NCBI RefSeq assembly: GCF_042429435.1
Contig: NZ_JBHMAF010000150.1
DNA length: 64,000 nt
Reading direction: 5' to 3' (one strand)
Source of the DNA: Ectobacillus funiculus
GTDB lineage: Bacteria; Bacillota; Bacilli; Bacillales; Bacillaceae_G
How positions within the stretch are numbered: the stretch's first letter is position 1; every line of letters starts with the position of its first letter. The translations under genes were made by a program, and so were the position numbers. The notes below the pieces were generated by a model. It was not told where the DNA came from. It worked only from the letters and a program-made list of their open reading frames with translations, and searched no databases. Shown here piece by piece: positions 38,301 through 47,226 of this stretch.

Positions 38301-39476
38301 TTAATTGTTACGCATCGCCAACCATGGATGTATTCGTAAAACTGTATGATACCATCCAAGCTGACTGCCATGAGATAGGACCTCCTCTATATTAAAATAA
38401 GAATCAGCTTCCTGATCTCCTCCACTGCCAACACCATGATTTAGAAACGGGTATTGTCCAGAACGCTTTACAAGCACACAATCATGAGAAGCAGTTCCAG
38501 CAATAACAGCAATGTCTTCTCCCTTAAAACCCATGTACGTTTGAACGGAATGGCGATGTTGAACTTTATTGCCCACTGCACGAATAGAAGAATGAGTATT
38601 GTCCAATAGTACTTGTACAGGTGATTGAAGAGTCTCAGCGATAATATGTGTAATTGCAGAGCGATTTGCAAAAGCAAGACGGCTAGCCCTCTCAGCATCT
38701 GCCAGAAACTCCTGCGCTAAATCAGTTTGGAGTGGTACTTGTACCTTATAGCCATTGTAGTTAAGCTTAATATTTCCCAAACCTAGTCTTGCGTGTATCA
38801 TTGCAAAATAACGCATAAAAGTTCGCTTTATTGAAATGTCAGAACCACTATGGATAAATACCATTAAGTCTCCCTCATAAATACCATAACGATTGGTAAA
38901 GCTTGTATCTTCAATGGAATGGACATAGCGAAATTCCACAAAATGGTTTCCTGAGGGGATTTGTACAAGGTTCTTACTTACTTCTTCAAGAGATAAATGG
39001 GTGGGCCTTTCCTGATCATACTCGAAAAGAGGATACTCTGGTGATTTTCCAATAACCTCCCTCATGTTTAGCCAATTTATTGGGTCGTCCATAATCATGT
39101 TTATATCATTTATATCTATTGGAAAACCAGAAACACCATTTGTAAGGCATTGATGTAAAAAGTTAAGTTCTAACCTAACTTCTTTCCACTTCCGAGGAAT
39201 ATGAATAACCCTAAAACCACATCCCATATCAAAACCAGCACCTATAGGAAATACGGTTTCATTGCTTTCGATTAGGAAACCGTTTAGTCCCCCTTCATCA
39301 TCTTCCAGGTCAGGAAATCCAGTAATCTGCATAATGTGTGGATGATGGTCGAGGTAGTCAATCTTGTTCCAAACTTCTTTTGTTAGCACTTGAAACCTAT
39401 TTTTGGGTATAAAAATGTAGTTCCCCTTCAGGGTTGTATATACTCCTTCATTGTAATACTCAGAAAAGTGTACCAT
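38301..39476 (-). CDS. Divergent RtcB-like RNA ligase family protein
   Basis: 391 residues from MVHFSEYYNEG; AAGGGAG six bases upstream selects this start, and it overlaps the previous gene by 17 bp. RtcB landmarks in order: FDMGCGF (Asp83 and Cys86, metal ligands), PSGNHFVEF (Asn177-His178), FIHSGSD (His209), DAERASRLAFANR, DNTHSSI, QHRHSVQTYMG, VIAGTASHDC and LNHGVGSGGD (His347, the guanylylated histidine). Departures: HSGSRGLG has become HSGSDISI, HRKGA has become HRHSV, and HGAGR has become HGVGS. Metal and GMP-acceptor residues are thus kept while RNA-contacting basic residues are altered. Canonical RtcB joins 2',3'-cyclic phosphate or 3'-phosphate RNA to 5'-OH ends. The substrate here may differ. 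Confidence 0.8.
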   Translation of the reverse strand: MVHFSEYYNEGVYTTLKGNYIFIPKNRFQVLTKEVWNKIDYLDHHPHIMQITGFPDLEDDEGGLNGFLIESNETVFPIGAGFDMGCGFRVIHIPRKWKEVRLELNFLHQCLTNGVSGFPIDINDINMIMDDPINWLNMREVIGKSPEYPLFEYDQERPTHLSLEEVSKNLVQIPSGNHFVEFRYVHSIEDTSFTNRYGIYEGDLMVFIHSGSDISIKRTFMRYFAMIHARLGLGNIKLNYNGYKVQVPLQTDLAQEFLADAERASRLAFANRSAITHIIAETLQSPVQVLLDNTHSSIRAVGNKVQHRHSVQTYMGFKGEDIAVIAGTASHDCVLVKRSGQYPFLNHGVGSGGDQEADSYFNIEEVLSHGSQLGWYHTVLRIHPWLAMRNN

Positions 39477-40650
39477 GTTCATCTCCCTTAAAGACAAGTC
39501 CTTGTGAACCATCCACAGTTATGACATCTCCTGTTTGAAGGACTTCCATTGCTCCTCTGACACCAACCACACACGGAATGCCGAACTCTCTAGCAACAAT
39601 AGCTGCATGACAAAGCATACCACCGAATTCAGTCACAATCCCTTTAACTTGATTTAAGTGATAAATAATCTTGGGACTCGTTTCATATCCAACAACGATG
39701 TAATGATCTTTCATCGCACCTTGTAACTCTAGATCCTCGTATTGTATAACGCTTCCACTCACTGTACCAGATGAAGCTGGGAACCCTTCTAAACAAGCAT
39801 TCTGTAGTAAAGATTCCTTCTCGGTTATAGATTGTTGCTTGACTACGATAGGTCTTGTCTGCAACAGACAAATACCATACTCATCAATAGTCCACTCTAT
39901 ATCCTGTGGTGTACCGAAAATCCGTTCCAGCTGAATGCCTAAATTGTATAGTCCTATCAGTTGTTCCTCTGACAATGAAGGAGATTGTTGTCCTCTATAG
40001 CTAACACTTCCAATGAATTTGGTTCCAAATGAAAATGTACATCTCACCTTGCCAATTGGGTACTCCACCTGGTGACCAATTTCAAGTGATGGTTGTGGTG
40101 AAACAAAAATCCCGTGAGTTTTCTTGTTCGTGATTCTCTCTTTTACAACTACACCCGTTTCTCGATTCAATTCAAAATGATCGGGTGTCGTTTTGCCAGA
40201 CACGAGTGATTCTCCTAGACCATATATAGACTCAATCATCATTGCATTTACACTAATAGGGGACTGTGTAAAAAGCACACCAGAGCAATATCCCGCAATC
40301 AGGGGCTGTACCAATGCTGCTTTATTAACAGCATCATACCCAGAGGATATAACTTCATGAACTGCATATACGAACTCTTCAAAGGAAGCTACGCCTAGAA
40401 TTGTCTCGTACCTCCCAGCAGCACTAGAATATTCGGTATCCTCTGAACTCATAGAGGATCGTACAGCAAGTGGTGCCGCCCCCTCCATTTTATTCCATAC
40501 ATTTTGCAAATCTGTCCTTGTGTAAGGTGCTACAATAACAATACCATCAACAGTCCTAATCTGGTGCTGCAGTAAAACTGAAAGATTAGCTGACTTAGAC
40601 CCGACGAGTTTTGAGTGGTAAATTGCTTCACGAAGTGGGATAATTGTCAA
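39460..40650 (-). CDS. ATP-grasp plus phosphohistidine-domain dikinase, lacking the middle domain
   Basis: 396 residues from a TTG at 40650, chosen because AAAGGAG lies eight bases upstream. An ATP-grasp (PPDK_N) domain shows VGSKSANLSVL, APLAVRSSMSSEDTEYSSAAGRYETILGV, GVLFTQSP, SIYGLGESLVSGKTTPDHFEL and DIEWTID..LLQTRP. It is followed directly by a PEP-utilisers swivelling domain with catalytic His348 in GGMLCHAAIVAREFGIPCVVG. The domains match rifampin phosphotransferase/PEP synthase, which transfer phosphate from ATP through the histidine to a substrate. The helical substrate-binding domain usually between or after them is missing. The upstream gene overlaps this one by 23 bp and may supply it. 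Confidence 0.82.
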   Translation of the reverse strand: MTIIPLREAIYHSKLVGSKSANLSVLLQHQIRTVDGIVIVAPYTRTDLQNVWNKMEGAAPLAVRSSMSSEDTEYSSAAGRYETILGVASFEEFVYAVHEVISSGYDAVNKAALVQPLIAGYCSGVLFTQSPISVNAMMIESIYGLGESLVSGKTTPDHFELNRETGVVVKERITNKKTHGIFVSPQPSLEIGHQVEYPIGKVRCTFSFGTKFIGSVSYRGQQSPSLSEEQLIGLYNLGIQLERIFGTPQDIEWTIDEYGICLLQTRPIVVKQQSITEKESLLQNACLEGFPASSGTVSGSVIQYEDLELQGAMKDHYIVVGYETSPKIIYHLNQVKGIVTEFGGMLCHAAIVAREFGIPCVVGVRGAMEVLQTGDVITVDGSQGLVFKGDEHGTLF

Positions 40651-41500
40651 TAGCGTTACTCCTTTCTTGTATATATGTTTGAAATTCTTGATACGAAGTT
40701 TCATATAAGTCTAAGCCAAAAATCAGGATTGCCTGTCGGAAAATTCTTAACGCGCGTAATTGATAGTAGTGACGCATTTCTTCATACCAGCCAATCCTCC
40801 GAAATAGCAGTAAGCCAAAGTCGGTTGGGGTTTCTCCCAGTTTTCGTTTTATCCGTTTTGTACAATTACTAGTACTCAAGCGATGCAACACACCCTCTAT
40901 GGTCTCAAGCTCCGTTGGGCAAATCGAAAATCCATCCAAAAATCCATAGTATTTTATAAAATGTACAATTCTTTCATCAGTTGTCTCCTCCCGTAATCTT
41001 TCTATTGCGGTATTTAGCTTGACAAGGTGCGAAGTCTCCCTTACTTTTCTGCAAACTTCTAGAAATTCATCCTGCTTATATTTACTAAAATATTCTGGGT
41101 TTAATAGGTCTGAAAAACGTTTAAAAGCAAACATATATCCTACTTCCCTAAATAACTGATCATAAATCTGCATTTTTTGATTAAATGGCATTTTCTCTAT
41201 ACAACGGCAAATTTTATGAACATGAAATACACTTTTTACCATTCTTCTGGACAGATCTGCTACAAAATCAAAACTTTTTAAATTTTTCCGAAGGTTCGTC
41301 TCATAAATTTCATGTTCTCGTTGATTTGTTGTTATAAGTCCATAACTGACTTGAGTAAAATGAGAGGGCTGTTTAAATAGGACTTCCGGCTCAATACACA
41401 ATCCTCTTGCGTAAAAGTCTAAGTGTAGTGCACTATCTATATCATAAATAAGACTATAATCCAGAATGACTTGTTTATCCCTCTTATTAATCAAAAACAT
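40628..41500 (-). CDS. Helical protein, possible detached substrate-binding domain of the dikinase
   Basis: 290 residues, start decided by AGGAGAG eight bases upstream. No membrane segment. Mostly helical. Two stretches echo the central helical domain of PEP-synthase-like and rifampin phosphotransferase-like enzymes. The first is FIKYYGFLDGFSICPTELET, compared with the FLxxYGHRxxxExDLxxPRW pattern. The second is RRIGWYEEMRHYYQLRALRI, compared with the conserved RExxR...R helix. It overlaps the ATP-grasp/phosphohistidine gene, so the two products could reconstitute one enzyme. First gene of the cluster. The family call is inference from short patterns. Confidence 0.65.
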   Translation of the reverse strand: MFLINKRDKQVILDYSLIYDIDSALHLDFYARGLCIEPEVLFKQPSHFTQVSYGLITTNQREHEIYETNLRKNLKSFDFVADLSRRMVKSVFHVHKICRCIEKMPFNQKMQIYDQLFREVGYMFAFKRFSDLLNPEYFSKYKQDEFLEVCRKVRETSHLVKLNTAIERLREETTDERIVHFIKYYGFLDGFSICPTELETIEGVLHRLSTSNCTKRIKRKLGETPTDFGLLLFRRIGWYEEMRHYYQLRALRIFRQAILIFGLDLYETSYQEFQTYIQERSNAIDNYPTS

Positions 41501-41525
41501 AGCTCTTCTCTCCTAAAAAACAGAA

Positions 41526-41665
41526 TATATAAGTTGAATTTAATTCTTGCACCTTCTTAATTCAGTTACTAAATCATCATTCAAATTGCCTTTGCAGGGC
41601 AACGTATTCTGTACGACTTTTGGCTACAATGGAGTTATGGGAAAATATTTAGTTCAACTTATATA
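41526..41665. repeat. Possible 140-bp miniature inverted-repeat element
   Basis: TATATAAGTTGAATTTAATT at 41526-41545 is matched in reverse by 41646-41665 with a few mismatches. It lies directly upstream of the dikinase cluster, so it may alternatively be part of its leader or promoter. No clear target duplication. Confidence 0.4.
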
Positions 41666-42129
41666 GATACTATTAATATAATTTTTTATGTATCCCAAGT
41701 AATTAAAGGCACTTCATCAATATTTATTTTTCTAAGTTGATCACTCCTAAAAATACAGGGTTATTTTTATTTATAAGTTTGTTCAAATAGCAGAGATTCT
41801 CTCGTTAGTTAATTTCAATCAACAGAAATTAACTAATAGATTAGCCTGTTCTTTCACTGAACCTAATTACCTAAACTTTCAACACTAACGCTCCCTAACT
41901 CAATAAAAAAACATCTATATAGCGTTTCATATAGAATATTGATTATCTAAATATTACCACTCGTTAACCTCCCCGCCAATTCATTTCGCATCTTATTTTT
42001 TTACAAAAATCGACGCACTTTCTTTGAATTGGTCTAAGTAGTCCAGTAATATACTTATACAAATCATACTTGTTTTTTCTTCTAGAAAATGTCTTAACGT
42101 ACAAAATTCGCGTTTTGACAGAAGACCTC
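41666..42129. other. Non-coding stretch upstream of the dikinase/RtcB cluster
   Basis: AT-rich with stops in all frames. Nothing recognised besides possible promoter sequence. Confidence 0.5.
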
Positions 42130-42146
42130 CATGCCTATCAAGTTAA
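42130..42146 (+). repeat. Single IS231-like terminal end
   Basis: CATGCCTATCAAGTTAA differs by one base from the left end of the element at 51061. No opposite end nearby, so it is a remnant. Confidence 0.5.
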
Positions 42147-42317
42147 CTTGAATATATATCCCTCGTATGCGAGAAATACGCTATCCTTTTAGTAGAATCC
42201 TTGATAAGGATGGCATATTTATGGATGCTTCATTATACGAACAACTACAACTCTTTGCATAGGAATTAAAATATCATTTATTCCCTAAAAAACCCTTCAT
42301 GTTATTTAAATATAGAA

Positions 42318-42385
42318 CAGCTATGCTATATCTTGTTGTACAAGTCTCGAAGTTATCTTTCTTCCTTTACTCTTTCCGTTTAAGA
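42318..42385. repeat. 68-bp dispersed repeat, copy 1
   Basis: Matches 58409-58476 in the same orientation with nine mismatches (about 87%). It shares TTGTTGTACAAGTCTC and the TTTAAGA end. Copy 2 is the 3' end of a truncated GntR-type gene. Confidence 0.65.
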
Positions 42386-42696
42386 ATGCTTAACATTTTT
42401 ATCCTCCCTCTTCCTTACATTTTTATTAACCTATTGCTTGTTTTTAAACAACCATAAAATTATTATGTTAACTATAAGTACCTTCAAAATAACATCAATG
42501 GCTAGGCTTAGCTCAAGTACTATTTGAGAAGACACTTACAAAAATAAGGTTGGTGGCGAACTCGGTGATGAAATACCGTTAAATGGTAAAACTGCATCAA
42601 ATATATCAACTTTAACAACAAAATCGTATAAAAACTGATAAAAGAGTCTTCATATCAATTGAATCAACTGCAACTGTTATAATCCTACTCGTCCCT

Positions 42697-42743
42697 TTAC
42701 CTTGACATGGTGGAGGTCGCTGGTTCGAACCCCGTCGAGATCA
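42697..42743 (+). tRNA. tRNA-Val(GAC)-like 3' half, degenerate remnant
   Basis: Anticodon stem TTACC/GGTGG enclosing loop TTGACAT (anticodon GAC at 42704-42706). A variable loop AGGTC, T arm with GGTTCGAAC and acceptor 3' strand GAGATCA follow. The 5' half (acceptor strand and D arm) is absent and one T-stem pair is mismatched, so this is not a functional tRNA. Isolated tRNA 3' halves starting at the anticodon arm are typical footprints of integrase attachment sites. Confidence 0.6.
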
Positions 42744-42760
42744 TACTTCAAAAGAGACGA

Positions 42761-42799
42761 GGAAATCCTTTGTATATAAGGATTTCCCATTTTTATTTG
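42761..42799 (+). terminator. Terminator after the tRNA fragment
   Basis: Perfect arms GGAAATCCTT (42761-42770) and AAGGATTTCC (42778-42787), then CATTTTTATTTGT. Placed as a tRNA operon terminator would be. Confidence 0.8.
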
Positions 42800-42990
42800 T
42801 TGTTAGAATAATCAAAACCATCCGTTCAAAGCTGGCTTTTTCTGCTAGTCAATATTCTTTTGACAAGTGAAACTGTACTCTTACATTCAATTCCAGTCCA
42901 TCTTGATGAACTCAATGTATAATCGTTGTGTGAGTTTAGCGATAAGCCTCGTTCTTCCATCATTTTCACCAAGTTACGAAACGAAAACTG

Positions 42991-45372
42991 TTATCGTAAC
43001 CAGCCCCATACTTTAATCAGCAACTTGACAAGATGGACACACAGAGTCATAAATAAACGCCTAGTAAAACGGCTCAAGATTTTCTTTTTTCTCATTGGAC
43101 TTCTAATGGAAAATAGAAACTTCCATGCCCCGGTTTTCATCGTTTCTTTGCCCACTTTGTAATCATTTCTGAAAAAATCTTGCAATTGTTTTATGTAGTG
43201 GTTTGTCTCCCCATCTGCATCTACCGGAGGCTTTTTTAATGTACTGTACTTGTTATAAAAGTTCCCTCCTATGGTTTTGAGTTCTTCGTCAAGAATCCTG
43301 TAAAAAAGCCGTACGCGGATATGCTCTAATTGTTCTTCCCAGTAAGGATAGTCTTTGGAATCCTTGTTCTTATGCTGTTTAAGATATTTAATCAGAATAT
43401 CTACGGTATCCAATCGCCCCCACATGATATCATTCGACCTCCACTCCTCCTTAAAAAATCCGGAAAAGTGACCCAGTTCTTCTCCAGCCATTTTTTGTGC
43501 TCCCTTAAGGCCTAACGTATTCGCATCGTTAGACGAAATACGAATCAAATCGATTTGATCCTGACCGAACCATTGTCCGATGGAAAGCGGAAAGAAAAAG
43601 ATGTCTTTAGGCAGGTACCACTCTACTGCTTCCCTGAAGTTTTGGGGTCTTTTTCCGTCGACTTGAAGGGCTTCAACTAAGTCCTTTTCCATTGTAGAGA
43701 TTTTTTCCTGCCATAATGTGAAAGTAGTTTTAATGGCCGTAATAACCGTTTTAATAGCTGTTTCTACCTCCTTATTATTCTTAATATTTTCCAGTGCTTC
43801 CTCTAATGCTATAGTACCTAATCTCTCCTTCATCATATGATAGCTCTCCGGATCTAGATTCTTCGCTCTCTCTAAGTTCCACCAAAGCCATTCTATTTGT
43901 CGTAAATACTCAAGTGCTGCCCAGAGAATGTCTTTCCTTCTACCAATACTATACTTATCTATTTTTTTGTGTTCATTTTTCTTTATTTCATCATTCAAAA
44001 GCTTAATATGGTAGTAAATAAAGCGGGAATAAAAAGCGACATCGGGTACCGACTCAAATACATTATTCTCGTTAATTACAATGATCTTATCGAGTTCTTG
44101 CTTAAGCTCTGAGAGAATTTTCTCATTCTTGTAGTTATTATCTTTCAAATATTGTGTTAGGTTGTTAGCAAGTGCCTCCTTTAGATCCTCTGTTCTTAGC
44201 TGATAATAGGCATGCAAGTTGGGATTATCCTTTAGTAAACTACGATAATTTTGTTCATGATTTCCTATCTCATATGTACCCAAGATAGTATCAAAGCGTT
44301 CCGCATTTCGGTTATGGTGACTGATATGCTCGAGATGCTGATAGATGGATTGGTACTTTAGGGGATTTGTGTAACTTTGTGCAGATTCTAAAAGACCCGG
44401 CTCTTCCTCTTTATTTTTACTTTTATCTGGATCAGGATCCACGAATAAAAGCCATCGATTTACCTGTTTGTCCGAAGAGCGATGATAAATAGATTTCATC
44501 ACTGGTTCGAATGGCTTGTTATCAACAAGACCTCCGTCATAAAGATAAACCTTTTCTTTTTCTCCTAAGTAATTAAACTCCCCCCGCTTAAATTCCACAG
44601 GAGGAAATACGCAAGGTATGGCACTCGTCGCTCTAGAGATTTTGGCGAGAAGTTCGTCTTTAGCCGAGGAAAAATCATTTTCTATATAGCTGCGCTTTAA
44701 AGATGCAGCCTCTGTTGAATCTGTTGTTTGTTCGTCTCTCTGAAAATGGGTTCGGTAGCGGAGATGAAACCTATGTACTAAATTTTTACCCCAAATATCC
44801 GCACCCATCTGGTCATAGACATGCCATTCCTGTCCTCGGGTATCGCTTGTCGTCACGAATAGATCAAGTGCTCTCATATCCGCCTTCCTATGTTCTGCAA
44901 GCTCTGGATGGGATTGTACTTGTTTGCTCATAGCATTAAATATTTCCTTTAGCTTATCTAACATATATTGTCCATTTAATAACGTTTTGGCTTCTTTTCC
45001 GTTATGTCTCAAGAGTTGTTGAATATCTGCATCCTTGATCCACAGGTCAGCTACCCGTCGCTTATCTTCTATATTAAAATCTGCCCCCTCCGCCAATGCT
45101 TTAGCAAGCAATACTCCATTTATACCACCTGCTGAAGTGCCGGAGATGATATCGATTAACACATCAGCATCTAGCATTTCTAATAGTTGGAGGTACGGAT
45201 TTTGAGCATCCTTTGTATCGGATTTCGCACGAACGAACTCCAGGAGTTCCATCACAACACCATGGATATAAACCGCCAAGGAAATCCCCCCAGAAACAAC
45301 AAGGGCTATACGGATTTCTTTATAGGTTTCTTCATAATTTTTATTTTTTTCTAAATTTTCAGACTTTTCCAT
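42991..45372 (-). CDS. Patatin-like phospholipase, large variant
   Basis: 793 residues from MEKSENLEKN, selected because AGGGTGGA precedes it; an upstream in-frame extension is unlikely. The patatin domain occupies about the first 330 residues: oxyanion VVSGGISLAVYIHG, nucleophile elbow IISGTSAGGINGV (GxSxG) and catalytic Asp in YDGGLVDNKPFEP. A long C-terminal helical part with charged repeats (DLKEALANNLTQYLKDNN and LGTIALEEALENIKNNKE) ends in a basic tail RSPMRKKKILSRFTRRL. It resembles large DUF3376-type patatin-related proteins. Predicted lipid acyl hydrolase. No cyclic-nucleotide synthase or other defence partner is adjacent, so a defence role cannot be argued from context. Confidence 0.85.
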   Translation of the reverse strand: MEKSENLEKNKNYEETYKEIRIALVVSGGISLAVYIHGVVMELLEFVRAKSDTKDAQNPYLQLLEMLDADVLIDIISGTSAGGINGVLLAKALAEGADFNIEDKRRVADLWIKDADIQQLLRHNGKEAKTLLNGQYMLDKLKEIFNAMSKQVQSHPELAEHRKADMRALDLFVTTSDTRGQEWHVYDQMGADIWGKNLVHRFHLRYRTHFQRDEQTTDSTEAASLKRSYIENDFSSAKDELLAKISRATSAIPCVFPPVEFKRGEFNYLGEKEKVYLYDGGLVDNKPFEPVMKSIYHRSSDKQVNRWLLFVDPDPDKSKNKEEEPGLLESAQSYTNPLKYQSIYQHLEHISHHNRNAERFDTILGTYEIGNHEQNYRSLLKDNPNLHAYYQLRTEDLKEALANNLTQYLKDNNYKNEKILSELKQELDKIIVINENNVFESVPDVAFYSRFIYYHIKLLNDEIKKNEHKKIDKYSIGRRKDILWAALEYLRQIEWLWWNLERAKNLDPESYHMMKERLGTIALEEALENIKNNKEVETAIKTVITAIKTTFTLWQEKISTMEKDLVEALQVDGKRPQNFREAVEWYLPKDIFFFPLSIGQWFGQDQIDLIRISSNDANTLGLKGAQKMAGEELGHFSGFFKEEWRSNDIMWGRLDTVDILIKYLKQHKNKDSKDYPYWEEQLEHIRVRLFYRILDEELKTIGGNFYNKYSTLKKPPVDADGETNHYIKQLQDFFRNDYKVGKETMKTGAWKFLFSIRSPMRKKKILSRFTRRLFMTLCVHLVKLLIKVWGWLR

Positions 45373-45570
45373 TCCTGATCCACCCTTCGGTATGTTTATT
45401 ACAACAAAATTAAGTTTTATCCAAAGATAAAATACTCGATTTCGAAAATTATCATATCCCAAATGTGTGTTCAATATATCCAGGCAACTTTCCATCTCTC
45501 TGGAATGCAAAAGGTATAATTTATGATAAATAATTATATCTAACTCCTCATTAACTCTCAGACACTTCAT

Positions 45571-45840
45571 AACTGTATTGCAATTATTGATCCTACTCTA
45601 GACGTTAGAAAAATGAAGTACAATACTATCATCTCATGTCATGTTCCTGAATCGATACGTATCTTGCCCCATTGCTTCATCACGATTTTTTACTAGAATT
45701 CTCCTTCCTTATTTTCTTTTTTATGCTTAATCTTCTCTTCTTTATTGCTACTATTTTCTGTTTCCATTATATATCTATCCTCCATTCCGGTTCTTTACAT
45801 TCATATATTCTAGCTATCAACTCTTCATTCCTCCTAATAT
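45571..45840. other. Intergenic region before the HTH fragment
   Basis: Promoter region of the leftward patatin-like gene on one side. No other gene or structure recognised. Confidence 0.4.
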
Positions 45841-46110
45841 ATGAGACACGGCTTGTCCCACATTCCCATTTCAAACAAGAAGTTTTTATATGCTATAGAT
45901 CTGATCTTGCATGCAGTATGCAAAGGAAGTTTGGGGAACAAGGAGCGTGAGAAGAAGTTGGCAGTTCAATGGCTGAATCATGGGAAACTACCAAGGACGT
46001 GGCTGTCTAGCTATCTCATGCAACACGATATCTCGCAAGAAGAACTAGCAAAGGCTGATGGCCTCAGTAATTCTACCGTTAATCAATTATGTCTAGATAC
46101 AACATGCTGA
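45841..46110 (+). pseudogene. XRE-type HTH protein, probable fragment
   Basis: 89 codons. The last 50 (LNHGKLPRTWLSSYLMQHDISQEELAKADGLSNSTVNQLC) form a convincing HTH_3 domain. It ends abruptly with two stops right after the recognition helix, where related proteins continue. There is no ribosome site before the ATG at 45841. Likely a decayed regulator of a mobile element. Confidence 0.5.
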
Positions 46111-46201
46111 TGATATACGGCTAAACAACAGAGCACAAACCCTCGTATCGTATAAAAAACATCCCCCATTGGCATGAAGGCTAAGCAGTTAGGTCCCTTA
46201 G

Positions 46202-46693
46202 TTGATTTCGAGAGCAATGCATCAATTTGATTCACAACTTCCTCCTGCATACTTGGCAGTACGTGCGAGCAGGTATCTAGATTCGTTTAATGTTACTTAC
46301 TATGCCCCAACCGTTCTGATATCACTTTCGCATGTACTCCCTGTGATGTACAAATTACAAGGTCATGAGTTTATGAAATTGCCAAAAGAACATTATTTTG
46401 ATGCCGTTACGATTGCAACTGAAGGAAAAGGAGCTAGATTCCAAACCCATCAAGTCTTGTTTAAAACATGTGTTTCTGACGGGGATTATCAGCAGACCAA
46501 AGACGTTCGTAGTGAACAAGTGATTCCAACAGGGAAACTCTTTGGATTTATAAAATTCCACAAGGTTCAGTACAAAGGAAACGAATATTTCATTTATCGG
46601 AGATCACGTCAACTAGCAGCCCAAATCAGGGCTGCTTTCTCGTTTTCTCACTGTAGCAAGAACTTTAATTCCAAAAATTCCTTTAATGTATAA
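46202..46693 (+). pseudogene. IscB-like (RRXRR/HNH-type) nuclease C-terminal fragment
   Basis: 163 codons. The block MKLPKEHYFDAVTIA resembles the third RuvC motif (LPKxHxxDA) of IscB-type proteins. GDYQQTKDVRSEQVIPTGKLFGFIKF and KVQYKGNEYFIYRR resemble the C-terminal domain of that family. The N-terminal RRXRR, bridge helix and HNH domains are missing, and the frame begins just after a stop. The last 25 codons look non-homologous. Family placement is from remembered motifs only. Confidence 0.45.
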
Positions 46694-46718
46694 CATCCGC
46701 GTTTTGCCGCTAGGGCTG

Positions 46719-46865
46719 CTAGAAGCTGTTATCGTCGTGGCCGCCAAACCAAGCCACACCGATACCGATAATAATAAGTAAGATAAAGAGAACAAGCATT
46801 AGCGTAAGACCCTTACTATGTCCATGTTCACAATCAGTTCCACAAGTAACTCCACCATCACTCAT
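46719..46865 (-). CDS. YjcZ-like small sporulation-associated membrane peptide
   Basis: 48 residues. A polar Cys/His-containing head (MSDGGVTCGTDCEHGHSKG) is followed by one hydrophobic helix (LTLMLVLFILLIIIGIGVAW) and a short acidic tail. AAGGAGGG lies about nine bases before the ATG. Tiny YjcZ-family proteins with this LVLFILLIIIG helix are widespread in spore formers and often sporulation-expressed. Exact role unknown. Confidence 0.8.
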   Translation of the reverse strand: MSDGGVTCGTDCEHGHSKGLTLMLVLFILLIIIGIGVAWFGGHDDNSF

Positions 46866-47226
46866 ATATACTTCCCTCCTTCATTCCGAAAGGTTAATTA
46901 TGGAATTCCATCTAGGTTAATTCATTATATTTCCCCCTGTTGTATTTGGGTACATATCACAAATAAATGATGAAATCGCCCATTTTTTGCGTTGCTATTC
47001 TCTGGTTGGCGCTTTTATGCTATCAAGGTCATTTGTTTATGTTTCTTTTTATTTATAAATATGTGTAAATGATTTTGCTCAACTCAAGACACGAATATAC
47101 ATTCTGTACAGTGAAAAACACTATCAATATATTCATAGTTTAATAGAGTGCTTGTACAAATTAATGAAAAATAAAACGCCAGCCTTATTAGTTATTCAAC
47201 TAAGAGGATAGCGCATTTCTCCCCTA
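46866..47226. other. Intergenic region, nothing recognised
   Basis: AT-rich, stops in all frames, no repeat or clear hairpin seen. Confidence 0.5.

Noticed and set aside
42991..45372. Patatin-like gene as a CBASS effector
   Set aside because: No cGAS/DncV-like nucleotidyltransferase or ubiquitin-like accessory genes nearby in the window.
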